A stretch of 64,000 bases of DNA, taken from positions 1 through 64,000 of the forward strand of contig CAVJKX010000002.1 of NCBI GenBank assembly GCA_963650165.1, in the 5' to 3' direction. Positions 15,796-24,001 of the stretch are shown piece after piece. Each line of letters starts with the position of its first letter. Within the stretch, counting starts at the first letter, position 1. The position numbers and the translations under genes are program-made. This DNA is from F23-B02 sp963650165 (GTDB lineage Bacteria > Bacillota > Clostridia > Oscillospirales > Oscillospiraceae). The notes below the pieces were generated by a model. That model was given only the letters and a program-made list of their open reading frames with translations. It had not been told where the DNA came from and searched no databases.

Positions 15796-16497
15796 CTAAG
15801 TCATCATTCCGTATTTAATTTTAATACGTCTCAGCTTCGACAGGACAGGCTTTTTCAGCAGGAGCAGAAACACAGCCGTACCCGCCGCATGGACAAGGTT
15901 GAAGGCAAAGCCCGAGGCGTACATTGCAAGAAGCGCACTGACCGTGACGTCCTGCGAATACATCAAAAGTGAGCCTGTATCGAGCAGAACTCCGTAAACG
16001 ATGAGCACCGAGAAGAAGCCATAGGATACAAGCGGCACGGTTTTTACCTCCCTGCCGTAAAACAAAGCTCCGCCGAAAAAGCCGACGAGGCCGAAGCCGA
16101 GCATCTGCCACGGCGTCCACGGTCCCTGTCCGAAGAACATATTTGATATGAGCCCGGATGCGGCGCCCGTTATGAAGCCCGCCTCCGCATTGAAGGCAGC
16201 GGCCGTTAAGATCACGATGGCGCACACGGGCTTGAACTGCGGTGCCCAGTAAAACGCCGCGCGTCCCGCGACTGCAAAGGCCGTCATCACCGCAAGCAGC
16301 ACTATCTCGCGCACCTGCGGCCGCCTGCCCTCGAAGCGGGCAAAAAACGGCAGCATGGCAAGCAGTATGATGATAAGCGAGGTAAGGTAATATTTGCGGT
16401 TATTCCACAGATAGGTTTCGATAACTATGATCACAGCCGACAGCACAAGAACCGCTGCCATGACCGCAATGCGCCTGCTTTTCATTTTTTCAGGCAC
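15796..16497 (-). CDS. ECF transporter substrate-binding (S) component, probable corrinoid
   Basis: A 233-residue integral membrane protein with about six to seven helices. A GTG start at 16497 is favoured because AGGAGGTGATC lies seven bases upstream; an internal ATG at 16485 lacks a site. The segment SNMFFGQGPWTPWQMLGFGLVGFFGG is typical of S components of the group that includes cobalamin carriers. It captures the substrate and docks on the EcfT-EcfA module encoded just upstream. The substrate is inferred to be cobalamin or a precursor from the riboswitch that controls the operon; the sequence alone is not specific. Confidence 0.75.
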   Translation of the reverse strand: MPEKMKSRRIAVMAAVLVLSAVIIVIETYLWNNRKYYLTSLIIILLAMLPFFARFEGRRPQVREIVLLAVMTAFAVAGRAAFYWAPQFKPVCAIVILTAAAFNAEAGFITGAASGLISNMFFGQGPWTPWQMLGFGLVGFFGGALFYGREVKTVPLVSYGFFSVLIVYGVLLDTGSLLMYSQDVTVSALLAMYASGFAFNLVHAAGTAVFLLLLKKPVLSKLRRIKIKYGMMT

Positions 16498-18065
16498 TCG
16501 ATCACCTCCTCGCAGAGTATGGCTCCCGAGAGGCTTCCGCGGCTGAGCTTTGCGGCTGCTGTCGTGTAAAAGAAATTGCCGGAGAAAAATTCGTGCGGTG
16601 TGCCCTCCGTTACTGTCTCACCCCTGAACAGGAGTGCGCAGCGGTCGGCATAGCGGGCGCAGAACTCGACATCGTGGCTCACGATGAACACGGTCTTGCC
16701 CTCATCCCGCAATTTTTGCAGCAGCTCGCCGAAGCTGCGCTTGAACTGCCCGTCCATGCCCTTTGTCGGCTCGTCAAGCAGCAGAACGTCAGGATGCGTC
16801 AGCAGGACCTTTCCGAGCGCAAGACGCTGCTGCTCGCCGCCGGAAATATCAAAGGGATGACGGCCGAGAATGTCTTTGAGCTCAAGAAACTGCACGATGT
16901 GCTCAAGCTCGGCCCCGCCGCATCCGAGCTCGCGCAGCTCGTCGGACACGGTATCCTTTACAAACAGCTCGCGCGGATCCTGCGCAAGCGCGGCGATTCG
17001 CACGCCGCCGCTTTTGACCCTGCCTCTGTAGGGCTTGAGTCTGCCGGATAAAAGTCCGATGCTCGTGCTCTTACCGGAGCCGTTGCCGCCGAGAAGAGCG
17101 AATATCTCACCCCGGTACAGCTTCAGATCAATGCCGCGCAGCACATCCGGCGCGTTTTTTTCATACCTGAACCAGCAGTTTTTAAGCTCGGCTGCGGTTT
17201 CTCCGTGCCCGCGGGGCTCCATTGGCGTTATGTTAACCGCATTACCGGCGCGCCCTGCAATAAACGTCCTGCCCTGCCCTATTGTCAGCGGAGCTGCGCC
17301 CTCTCCGCCGAGGGCTGCGAATATCCGCACCGCAGCCGGCATCGAGGCGAAAACTGCGCTGTTTCTGATCTGCATTGCGGCCTTCGGTGGTGCATCAAAG
17401 GCAATGAGCCTGCCGTTTTCCATAACGGCGAGCATGTCCGCCATAGGCAGCGCCTCCTCGAGCCTGTGCTCGGTGAGTATCACCGTAAGGCCGAGATCCT
17501 CATTGAGCTTGCGCACGGCCGAGAGGAAATCGGCTGCTGCAATGGGGTCAAGCTGACTCGTCGGCTCATCGAGGATGAGAACATCCGGGTGCGCAGCTGC
17601 GGCCGACGCGAGGTTTACAAGCTGCTTCTGGCCGCCCGAGAGCTCGGAAACGTTTTTATCAAACAACTCGGAAATGCCGAAATAGCTTGCCATCTCCGAA
17701 ACGGCAAGGCGCATTTTCCTTTGATCCCAGCCGAGACTTTCAGGGCCGAAGGCAAGCTCGTGAAACACCTTGTCGGTGACTATCTGATCGTCAGGATGCT
17801 GGAACACGAAGCCTATGCGCCGCGCCTGCTCGGCCTCCGGCACCTCGCCCAGGGCTCTGCCGAAAAACAGCAGCTCCCCCTCTGCCCGGCCGTGATCGGC
17901 AAGGCAGCTTTTCATTCTGCGCAGGAGCGTGCTCTTGCCGCTGCCGCTCGCGCCGCATATAAGAGTTATCCCGCCCTCGGGAATGTCCATGGTGATATGC
18001 TCGAGGGCCGGTTTATTTTCGTTCGGATATGTAAAGCTCAGATCGCGGATCTCAAACGCCGCCAT
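16482..18065 (-). CDS. ECF transporter ATPase with two fused nucleotide-binding domains
   Basis: A 527-residue protein with two complete ABC domains: Walker A CGASGSGKST and GGNGSGKST, signatures LSGGQKQ and ISGGEQQ, Walker B LILDEPTSQLD and LLLDEPTKGMD. It replaces the separate EcfA1 and EcfA2 proteins and powers the neighbouring S and T components. The start ATG follows GGAGG; the gene overlaps ecfT by 28 bp and the S-component gene by 16 bp. Fusion of the two ATPases is common in dedicated, operon-encoded ECF systems. Confidence 0.92.
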   Translation of the reverse strand: MAAFEIRDLSFTYPNENKPALEHITMDIPEGGITLICGASGSGKSTLLRRMKSCLADHGRAEGELLFFGRALGEVPEAEQARRIGFVFQHPDDQIVTDKVFHELAFGPESLGWDQRKMRLAVSEMASYFGISELFDKNVSELSGGQKQLVNLASAAAAHPDVLILDEPTSQLDPIAAADFLSAVRKLNEDLGLTVILTEHRLEEALPMADMLAVMENGRLIAFDAPPKAAMQIRNSAVFASMPAAVRIFAALGGEGAAPLTIGQGRTFIAGRAGNAVNITPMEPRGHGETAAELKNCWFRYEKNAPDVLRGIDLKLYRGEIFALLGGNGSGKSTSIGLLSGRLKPYRGRVKSGGVRIAALAQDPRELFVKDTVSDELRELGCGGAELEHIVQFLELKDILGRHPFDISGGEQQRLALGKVLLTHPDVLLLDEPTKGMDGQFKRSFGELLQKLRDEGKTVFIVSHDVEFCARYADRCALLFRGETVTEGTPHEFFSGNFFYTTAAAKLSRGSLSGAILCEEVIECLKK

Positions 18066-18931
18066 ACGAGAGCCTCCTTTGCATCAAAAAGCTGCGGAGC
18101 AAAGCACAGCAGCGCAAAAGCCGCGATGCCGGGCACAGACGCGCCCGTGAAGCCGCTTATTATGACCGACGGGTAGTAGCGTGCATATATGCCGCCGCTG
18201 AGAACACATGCGGCGGTCACTCCCGCAGTCAGTGCGCAGGCGGCGAGCGTTATGCCGTCGCGCAGGTCAAATTTGTATATTGAAAAGCTCGTTCTTTTCG
18301 CTGCACCGCAGCCGCGGCTCTTCATCGAGTTTGCCGCCGTCACTGAGCCTTCGAGCGCCCATGTGAGCGTGACGGACAGTATATCCATGCTGTTTTTTAT
18401 GCGCCTGAAAAGTCCGCCCTGCGCGCTGCCGCGTCCGATCTGGCTGCGGGCAGCGTCTACGCTGCGTATCTTCTGCCCGAATTTCGGAACAAAGCGCAGT
18501 GACATTGACAGCAGAAGCGACAGCGAGGGGCTGAGTCTGCCGAAGATAAACAGCAGTTTATCCGAGGTCATGACAACGTTGAAGCACTCAAACCACAGTA
18601 TGACCGCGCAGAACATAAGAGACGCGAAAAAGCCGAAGGTCAGCGCCTCCCCCGTTATCGCATTGCCGTTTGAAAGATAGTACAGCGGCGTAACTCCGGC
18701 ATTGTTGAACAGCGCGTTTATAAGCGACATGAGCACAAGAAACGGCACGAGGTATGCAAGCGTTTTTGCAAGATGCCGCACGCCCTTCAAAATGCAGACA
18801 TAGCTTGCCGAGCCCGCTAAGCTCAGCGCCAGAAGCAGCGGATGCATATACAGCATCGTGAGCGTCAGCACGGCGGCAAAACAGGCAAAGCTCACCGCCG
18901 GATGCAGGCCCGAAAAAGCGTCCTTATTCAA
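18038..18931 (-). CDS. ECF transporter transmembrane (T) component
   Basis: A 297-residue EcfT with about six helices. The coupling region is visible as LRFVPKFGQKIRSVDAARS and ANSMKSRGCG, the family's conserved arginine/glycine contacts to the ATPases. It connects the fused ATPase to the S component. The start overlaps the end of the DUF4430 lipoprotein gene by 4 bp, so it is clearly in the riboswitch-controlled operon. Confidence 0.9.
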   Translation of the reverse strand: MNKDAFSGLHPAVSFACFAAVLTLTMLYMHPLLLALSLAGSASYVCILKGVRHLAKTLAYLVPFLVLMSLINALFNNAGVTPLYYLSNGNAITGEALTFGFFASLMFCAVILWFECFNVVMTSDKLLFIFGRLSPSLSLLLSMSLRFVPKFGQKIRSVDAARSQIGRGSAQGGLFRRIKNSMDILSVTLTWALEGSVTAANSMKSRGCGAAKRTSFSIYKFDLRDGITLAACALTAGVTAACVLSGGIYARYYPSVIISGFTGASVPGIAAFALLCFAPQLFDAKEALVWRRLRSAI

Positions 18932-19974
18932 CGCATTCCGCCTCCCACGTCCGAGCCGAGGTCGCAGGTGTAGCGCCAGCTCACGGTGTCGCCGTCATGA
19001 AGGGCATAGCGGCTGCATCCGTAATTGGGCTGCCAGCCGTTTACCATATACGTCCAGCCCGACAGCGTTCCGCAGTCCTTTTCGTACAGGTTTCCTATAC
19101 CCTCGACATAGGCGCTGTTGTATGCCGGCGTAAATGACGCCTCGATCTGTATCCCGTTTTCGCGGCAGACGCGCTGAAGCAGGTCGTACACCGACTCGCC
19201 CTCGTAAAAGCCGACCTGCACGGACGCGAGAATGATACCGTCCGACGGCAGAACGTCAAGCTTTTCCGGCTTGAGCTTATCAAGATTATCAAGAATGGTC
19301 ATGCAATCGATGGATATCGTGCAGTGCAGCAGCTTTTTTTCGTCGACGGGAGTGCTCGAAGGCTCGACGGGCTCGGGCTTTCCGCTCGGAACGGGATCCG
19401 TCTTGTACTCGTCCTGCTCGGTGCGGCTGCCGTCGGACAGCTTTGAGCTGTTCGTCGGTGCGGGAGTCGCCTCCTCGTCGGCACGGATGGTGTATGCAAA
19501 AACGCCGTCAGTGAGCTTAAAGCTCAAGGTGGTGCTCTCGCTTCCCGTGACGGAGGCAGCCGAGAGCTTGTTTCCCTGCGCATCGTAAACGCCGGCCGTG
19601 AGCGCGTCCCACTTGCCGGGGAGCGTTACCGACAGCGTCGGCAGAAAGCCGAAGCTCTCTTCGCTTTTGAGCGTTACGGCCACACTGCCGTCGTCGCTTT
19701 CCTCTATGCCGACGGCCATGCACAGATCGCGCGGCTCGCCGATATCGGCGCCGGACACAGTCCATTTATAGCTGTACTCTCCGCTTTTTCCGCATATGGA
19801 GGCTATTTCGTTTTGGCTTATAAGCTGCTCGAAAACCTCTTTTTTTATGATGCCGTCTTCGCCGAGGTCAATGTCCCCGGCGAAGTTTACGGCCTCCGCG
19901 TTCTTCATGCAGCCTGAAAGCAGGCTGCATATCATAAGAACGCAGAGCAAGAGTGATGCTGATCTTTTTTTCAT
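18928..19974 (-). CDS. DUF4430 (transcobalamin-like) lipoprotein
   Basis: A 348-residue lipoprotein: MKKRSASLLLCVLMICSLLSGC with a clear lipobox (LSGC). It has an N-terminal beta-rich domain of unknown type (to ~165), a low-complexity Pro/Ser/Thr/Glu linker (~170-215), and a C-terminal DUF4430 domain ending in SGWTYMVNGWQPNYGCSRYAL and DGDTVSWRYTCDLG. DUF4430 is related to the beta domain of transcobalamin/intrinsic factor, so a corrinoid-binding role at the membrane face is plausible. It lies between the surface protein and the ECF genes, all under one cobalamin riboswitch. Confidence 0.85.
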   Translation of the reverse strand: MKKRSASLLLCVLMICSLLSGCMKNAEAVNFAGDIDLGEDGIIKKEVFEQLISQNEIASICGKSGEYSYKWTVSGADIGEPRDLCMAVGIEESDDGSVAVTLKSEESFGFLPTLSVTLPGKWDALTAGVYDAQGNKLSAASVTGSESTTLSFKLTDGVFAYTIRADEEATPAPTNSSKLSDGSRTEQDEYKTDPVPSGKPEPVEPSSTPVDEKKLLHCTISIDCMTILDNLDKLKPEKLDVLPSDGIILASVQVGFYEGESVYDLLQRVCRENGIQIEASFTPAYNSAYVEGIGNLYEKDCGTLSGWTYMVNGWQPNYGCSRYALHDGDTVSWRYTCDLGSDVGGGMR

Positions 19975-19982
19975 TTAATTTA

Positions 19983-22433
19983 TCACGCTGCCGCGCGGTA
20001 GATGAAGCTTACGATCTGTGCGCGGGTGCAGGGGTCGCCGGGATGGAAGAGGCCGTCATTATAGCCCTTTGCAACACCGTTTGCTGCCGACCACATGACG
20101 GCGTCGGCATAGAATGCACCGTCGGCGACATCGGCAAAGCCGCTGCCGGCTTCATATTTGGGAGTGCCGAGGTAGCGATAGAGCATGGTCATAGCCTGTG
20201 CGCGGGTGCACACTGCATTCGGGGAGAAGGTTTCGGCGGTAGTGCCGTTTGTGACTTTGTTCTCGGCTGCCCAGATAACGGCATTCTTATAGTAGCCGTC
20301 GCCTACGTCATTGAAGCTGCACTCGCCGCTGACCTCGGGGCTGCCCGCCAGACGGTACAGGAAGCTTACGATCTGAGCGCGGGTGCACAGGCCGTCGGGA
20401 CTGAACACACCGTTGCCGTAGCCGTTGACTACGCCGTTTGCGCTGCCCCACATTGCGGCATCGAAGTAATAGCTGCCTTCCCTGACATCGTTAAAGCCCT
20501 TGGTTTCCTTGACACTCACCAGGCACACGGCGGGGATAATTGCGTTATTCTCGGCCGTTGCCACAACACTGTAGTCGCCAGGTGCGTAGAACGTGAGCTT
20601 GTATTCGCCGCTGCCGAGTGCAATGGCTTTGCAGCTGCTGCCGGCCAGCTCGTCGCCCTTATAGACGTTGATGACCGCCTTGTCATACGCCTCAAACTTC
20701 GGGCTCCAATTTTCGTCATAGCCGTTCTGCGCGGTGAGCTTGAGGGTGAGCGAGGCATAAGTCGCGGTGTCTGCCGAGGTGATGTCAAAGTATGCGTATG
20801 CGTCGTTGTTGGGATATGTGTTCGCGTTTACATAGGCGTAAACGTGCTGGCCGGCTTCGACCTTATCACCGAGGCTCATGGCCATTTTGTTGTCGACAAA
20901 GTAGCCGAAGTTGCCGCTCTCGTCGCCCCAGAGCTTGCTTATGTATGCGCCGTACTCGCTGCTTGCGCTGGCGTAGCCCTTCGCGGCACCGCCGTCGTCG
21001 TAATAATCGTTGTGAGCAGCGTAAAGTACCTCGTCAATGTCGATAATGCCGTCGTAGTTGCGGTCGGTCGCGGTGACGGCAGCATAGCTGAGCTCAACGC
21101 TGCCCTTGTTTGCGATGCTCACGAGGACTTCCTCGCTGTACTCGTTTTTAAGGCAGAACACTGCGCCGCTGTCGTTCTTGTAATAGATATTGCCGTCCGC
21201 ATCGCAGATAAGGCTGCAAATGCAGTAGTTTTCATAGCCTGCGGCATCGTATATCTCAATAAGCTCCGTCTTGCTGACATCGTCCGCCTTGACCTTTATG
21301 AGCGAAACGCCGCCGGGCGTGGTGTTATAGGTGCTGTAGAAATACAGATATCCGTCGGTCTCGAGATATGCCGTGGACAGGAGCATGGAGCACTGGGGAT
21401 AGCCCTTGAGCTCGACGGTGTTCTTTACCTCGAGGCTGTTCTTGTCCGCAATGATGAACAGACCTGGGTCGGAAAAGCCCGCGCCTGCGCCGATGTAGAC
21501 GTAATCGCCGTAAACAACGGGGGTAGAGGTGCTCTGAGCATCAAAGGAGACGGTCTTTACGCCGCTTATCTCGCCGGTCTTGCCGTCAACGGAAGCAGAG
21601 CCGAGATAGCCGCCCTTGGTGGTGAAGTAAACCTTGCCGTCGGAGTATGCGAGGCTGCTGCGCACGTCGCCGCAGTCGGTGAGAGCCGCGCTCGATACGG
21701 GCTTTACCTCTTCGTTTTCCGCATAGCTGTTTTTGAAGGCCAGCAGCGTACCGTCACCCTCGGAGCCCTTGGCGCCGTCGTCGGTTCCGACAAAGATATA
21801 ATCGCCGACAGCGACCGCACCGGCAAAGTAGAAGCCGCCCTTAACGGTGTAGCTCCAGTCGAGGCTGCCGGTCTTTGCGTCGATGCAGACGAAGTTTGCG
21901 TCCTCGGCCTCGCCCTTCCAGAAGCCGACATAGAGCTTGCCGTCGGAATAAAGCACGGGAGATATGGACTGTCCGCCGATCGCATCGGTATATACCCACT
22001 TGCTGTCGAGAGTTACCGCGTCGAAGGCCTCAACGACACCGCTGTCCAGAGGAGCAATTATAAGGCCGTCGGCGTAGGTCGGAGCGGTAAGGCCGTAGCT
22101 TGTGCTCATCTGCATTTTCGCCGTCTTTACAACTGCGCCGTTTTCAAGCGAGAGCTCGGTGAGCTCATCGCCGCACATGGTGACGAGCTTATCGCCCACG
22201 ATTATCGGCGCCGAGGGAGCTTTGCTCCAATTTTCAGAGAGCTTGTTTGCCCAATTAAGCGTCGTATGCTGTGCATCGCTCGGGGTTTTTGCCGAGCTTA
22301 TTGCCATGTTCGAGTCGCTGCCGCGGAAGCTCGGCCACTGCGAAGCATCGTCGGCAAAGGCCGCGGTACCGGGCACGATGAGGCTGAGCACCATTAAAAG
22401 AGCCAGAAGCAGGCTCAATGATCTTTTTTTCAT
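19983..22433 (-). CDS. SLH-anchored PQQ-like beta-propeller surface protein
   Basis: An 816-residue exported protein. A signal peptide (MKKRSLSLLLALLMVLSLIV, cut near AFADD) is followed by a PQQ/quinoprotein-like beta-propeller (~35-450, repeated blades such as DGKLYVGFW and DGKVYFTTKGG), and a calcium-loop-like DRNYDGIIDIDE near 457. A domain at ~470-545 ends in GYFVDNKMAMSLGDKVEAG, which resembles a DUF4430 core; an Ig-like part and three SLH repeats follow (~647-816: FNDV, FNDV, FADV, each ending TRAQ..). SLH repeats bind secondary wall polymer, so it sits on the cell surface. It is the first long gene after the cobalamin riboswitch; a role in capturing corrinoid is inferred. Confidence 0.85.
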   Translation of the reverse strand: MKKRSLSLLLALLMVLSLIVPGTAAFADDASQWPSFRGSDSNMAISSAKTPSDAQHTTLNWANKLSENWSKAPSAPIIVGDKLVTMCGDELTELSLENGAVVKTAKMQMSTSYGLTAPTYADGLIIAPLDSGVVEAFDAVTLDSKWVYTDAIGGQSISPVLYSDGKLYVGFWKGEAEDANFVCIDAKTGSLDWSYTVKGGFYFAGAVAVGDYIFVGTDDGAKGSEGDGTLLAFKNSYAENEEVKPVSSAALTDCGDVRSSLAYSDGKVYFTTKGGYLGSASVDGKTGEISGVKTVSFDAQSTSTPVVYGDYVYIGAGAGFSDPGLFIIADKNSLEVKNTVELKGYPQCSMLLSTAYLETDGYLYFYSTYNTTPGGVSLIKVKADDVSKTELIEIYDAAGYENYCICSLICDADGNIYYKNDSGAVFCLKNEYSEEVLVSIANKGSVELSYAAVTATDRNYDGIIDIDEVLYAAHNDYYDDGGAAKGYASASSEYGAYISKLWGDESGNFGYFVDNKMAMSLGDKVEAGQHVYAYVNANTYPNNDAYAYFDITSADTATYASLTLKLTAQNGYDENWSPKFEAYDKAVINVYKGDELAGSSCKAIALGSGEYKLTFYAPGDYSVVATAENNAIIPAVCLVSVKETKGFNDVREGSYYFDAAMWGSANGVVNGYGNGVFSPDGLCTRAQIVSFLYRLAGSPEVSGECSFNDVGDGYYKNAVIWAAENKVTNGTTAETFSPNAVCTRAQAMTMLYRYLGTPKYEAGSGFADVADGAFYADAVMWSAANGVAKGYNDGLFHPGDPCTRAQIVSFIYRAAA

Positions 22434-22480
22434 GTTTTACCTCCAAGTAATTTGTTATGTCGTTTTATTATTTGCTTTCT

Positions 22481-22522
22481 CTACTCGTAGGTAATTTTGA
22501 GCGTCCATGCGTCCTCGCGCAT
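22481..22522 (-). CDS. 13-codon ORF between the riboswitch and the surface-protein gene
   Basis: MREDAWTLKITYE, stop TAG. It has the strongest ribosome binding site in the neighbourhood (AAGGAGGTG, six bases before ATG) and ends 47 bp before the next start. It could be a leader peptide that couples the riboswitch to translation, or the remnant of a longer gene. Expression is unproven. Confidence 0.45.
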   Translation of the reverse strand: MREDAWTLKITYE

Positions 22523-22556
22523 ATATCTCACCTCCTTAGAATTTTAAACACACGCG

Positions 22557-22705
22557 CTGCGGCAAGTCTTCCGGCTCATGGGTCAAGCTCGGACGCGCCT
22601 TCCCGCAATAAAGCAGTGGCCAATGCGCCCTCGTCGCCATTCACGGCAGCGGGACTGCTTCGGATTTGCACCGAATTCCTTGTTAGGCTGCGTAAAGCAC
22701 CGCAG
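22557..22705 (-). promoter_or_regulatory. Cobalamin riboswitch
   Basis: On the minus strand the conserved elements appear in order: P1 CTGCGG, AAGGAATTCGGTGCAAATCC, the B12-box region AGCAGTCCCGCTGCCGTGA, GCCACTG, GGGAAGGCG, AGCCGGAAGACTTGCC, and the closing P1 CCGCAG. The AAGGAGGTG site of the 13-codon ORF begins about 19 bp downstream, so control of translation initiation is likely; no intrinsic terminator is seen between aptamer and gene. Confidence 0.93.
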
Positions 22706-22725
22706 GCAGTATTTAATCAGTTTAT

Positions 22726-22754
22726 ATTATATCATCTTTAGGGCCCGTGCACAA
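22726..22754 (-). promoter_or_regulatory. Promoter of the cobalamin-riboswitch operon
   Basis: TTGTGC (22754-22749), 17-bp spacer, TATAAT (22731-22726), directly upstream of the riboswitch 5' stem. Confidence 0.75.
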
Positions 22755-22756
22755 CA

Positions 22757-22795
22757 AAAACCGCGCTTTTCCCATGAGAAAAGCGCGGTTTGCAG
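22757..22795 (-). terminator. Terminator of potABCD
   Basis: Stem AACCGCGCTTTTC with GAGAAAAGCGCGGTT (CCAT loop), followed on the minus strand by TTTGTTG; just behind the potD stop. Confidence 0.8.
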
Positions 22796-22813
22796 ACCTT
22801 CGGTATGAAATTT

Positions 22814-24001
22814 TTATTGCTTCCACTTCCGGCAGCGGTTGGCTATCCGTTTTTTCTTCCGCACACCGTGGATCACGAAGTAGGCCGTGAGCAGCACGGC
22901 GACGGCGCACATGGAAACTATCGCATAGGTGTCAACGCCGCCCTGGGTCTTGACCTCGAGCCAGAGCGAGTCCGTAAAGCGGCTGATCTCCTCCGAGAGG
23001 TTAATGAAGGCCTTGCCGCGTGAAAGCGTCTCCTCTGTGGGGTACGCTATCTCGCTCGACGCGGTTTCGGGGTCCATGTACTGCTTTGCCTCGGATATCG
23101 GCGTTGAGTAGCCGAGGTAATCGAGGTTTTCGCCCGATATCTCGGGATCGCACAGGAAGTTGATATACGCCTCGGCGGCGGCCTTGTTCTGGCAGCCCTT
23201 GGGGATACAGGCAGCGTCGATAAAGAGGTTATAGCCCTCCTCCGGGAAGTAAAAGCCGAGATCGGGGTTTTCCTGCTCCATGAGCAGGTAGTCGCCTGCG
23301 TAATACGGCGCTATCCACGCCTCCTCGCGCTCCATCTTGCTGAATATCTGATCCATGACGTACTCCTGCACGAGCGGCTTCTGCTCAATGAGCTTGTAGG
23401 CCGCCGAGCGCAGCTCGTCCTGATTCTCGCTGTTTATGTCTATACCCAGCATGAGCTCGGCTATGGCGAAGGCGTCGCGCGGGTTATCGAACATGAGTAT
23501 CTTGCCGGAGTACTTATCGTTCCACAGGAGGTCCCACGAGCCGAGATCGGCTTCATCGACGTACTTTTTGTTGTATATAACGCCGACCGTTCCCCAGGTA
23601 TAGGGCACGGAGTATTTATTCTCCGGATCAAAGGAGGTGTTCTTATACGCATCGTCGACGAGCGCATAGTTTGGAATGTTCGAGTAGTCAAGCTCCTCGA
23701 GCATATCCTCGGCTATCAGGCGCGCGACCATATAGTCCGACGGGATTATGACATCGTAGCTGCTGCCGCCGGTCTTGAGCTTTGTATACATGGTCTCGTT
23801 CGAATCGAAGGTCATGTAGTTTACCTTGATGCCGGTTTTTTCGGTGAAGGCCTTGTTGACGTCGATATAGCCGTCGGTACCGTCGGAGATATACTGCCCC
23901 CAGTTGTAGACGTTTATGGTAACGTCGTCGGCCCTGGCCTGCACGGGGAGCATGGTCAGCAGCATCACTGCGCACAGCAGCAGCGGTATCATTCTTTTCA
24001 T
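22814..24001 (-). CDS. potD: Spermidine/putrescine-binding protein
   Basis: A 395-residue PotD-like solute-binding protein. The signal peptide (MKRMIPLLLCAVMLLTMLPVQARA) lacks a lipobox; instead a C-terminal hydrophobic helix (residues ~366-383, YAIVSMCAVAVLLTAYFVIH) with a basic tail should hold it in the membrane. Family features: INVYNWGQYI, the YDVIIPSDYM segment, YSVPYTWGTVGVIYN and NLFIDAACIPKG. It feeds polyamines to PotBC and PotA. The start ATG overlaps the potC stop (ATGA). Confidence 0.9.
   Translation of the reverse strand: MKRMIPLLLCAVMLLTMLPVQARADDVTINVYNWGQYISDGTDGYIDVNKAFTEKTGIKVNYMTFDSNETMYTKLKTGGSSYDVIIPSDYMVARLIAEDMLEELDYSNIPNYALVDDAYKNTSFDPENKYSVPYTWGTVGVIYNKKYVDEADLGSWDLLWNDKYSGKILMFDNPRDAFAIAELMLGIDINSENQDELRSAAYKLIEQKPLVQEYVMDQIFSKMEREEAWIAPYYAGDYLLMEQENPDLGFYFPEEGYNLFIDAACIPKGCQNKAAAEAYINFLCDPEISGENLDYLGYSTPISEAKQYMDPETASSEIAYPTEETLSRGKAFINLSEEISRFTDSLWLEVKTQGGVDTYAIVSMCAVAVLLTAYFVIHGVRKKKRIANRCRKWKQ

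Noticed and set aside
19953..22397. 814-residue open frame on the plus strand
   Set aside because: It is exactly antisense to the SLH-propeller gene and repeats its blade pattern in mirror form; there is no ribosome binding site or family motif. High GC third positions on the other strand explain the open frame.
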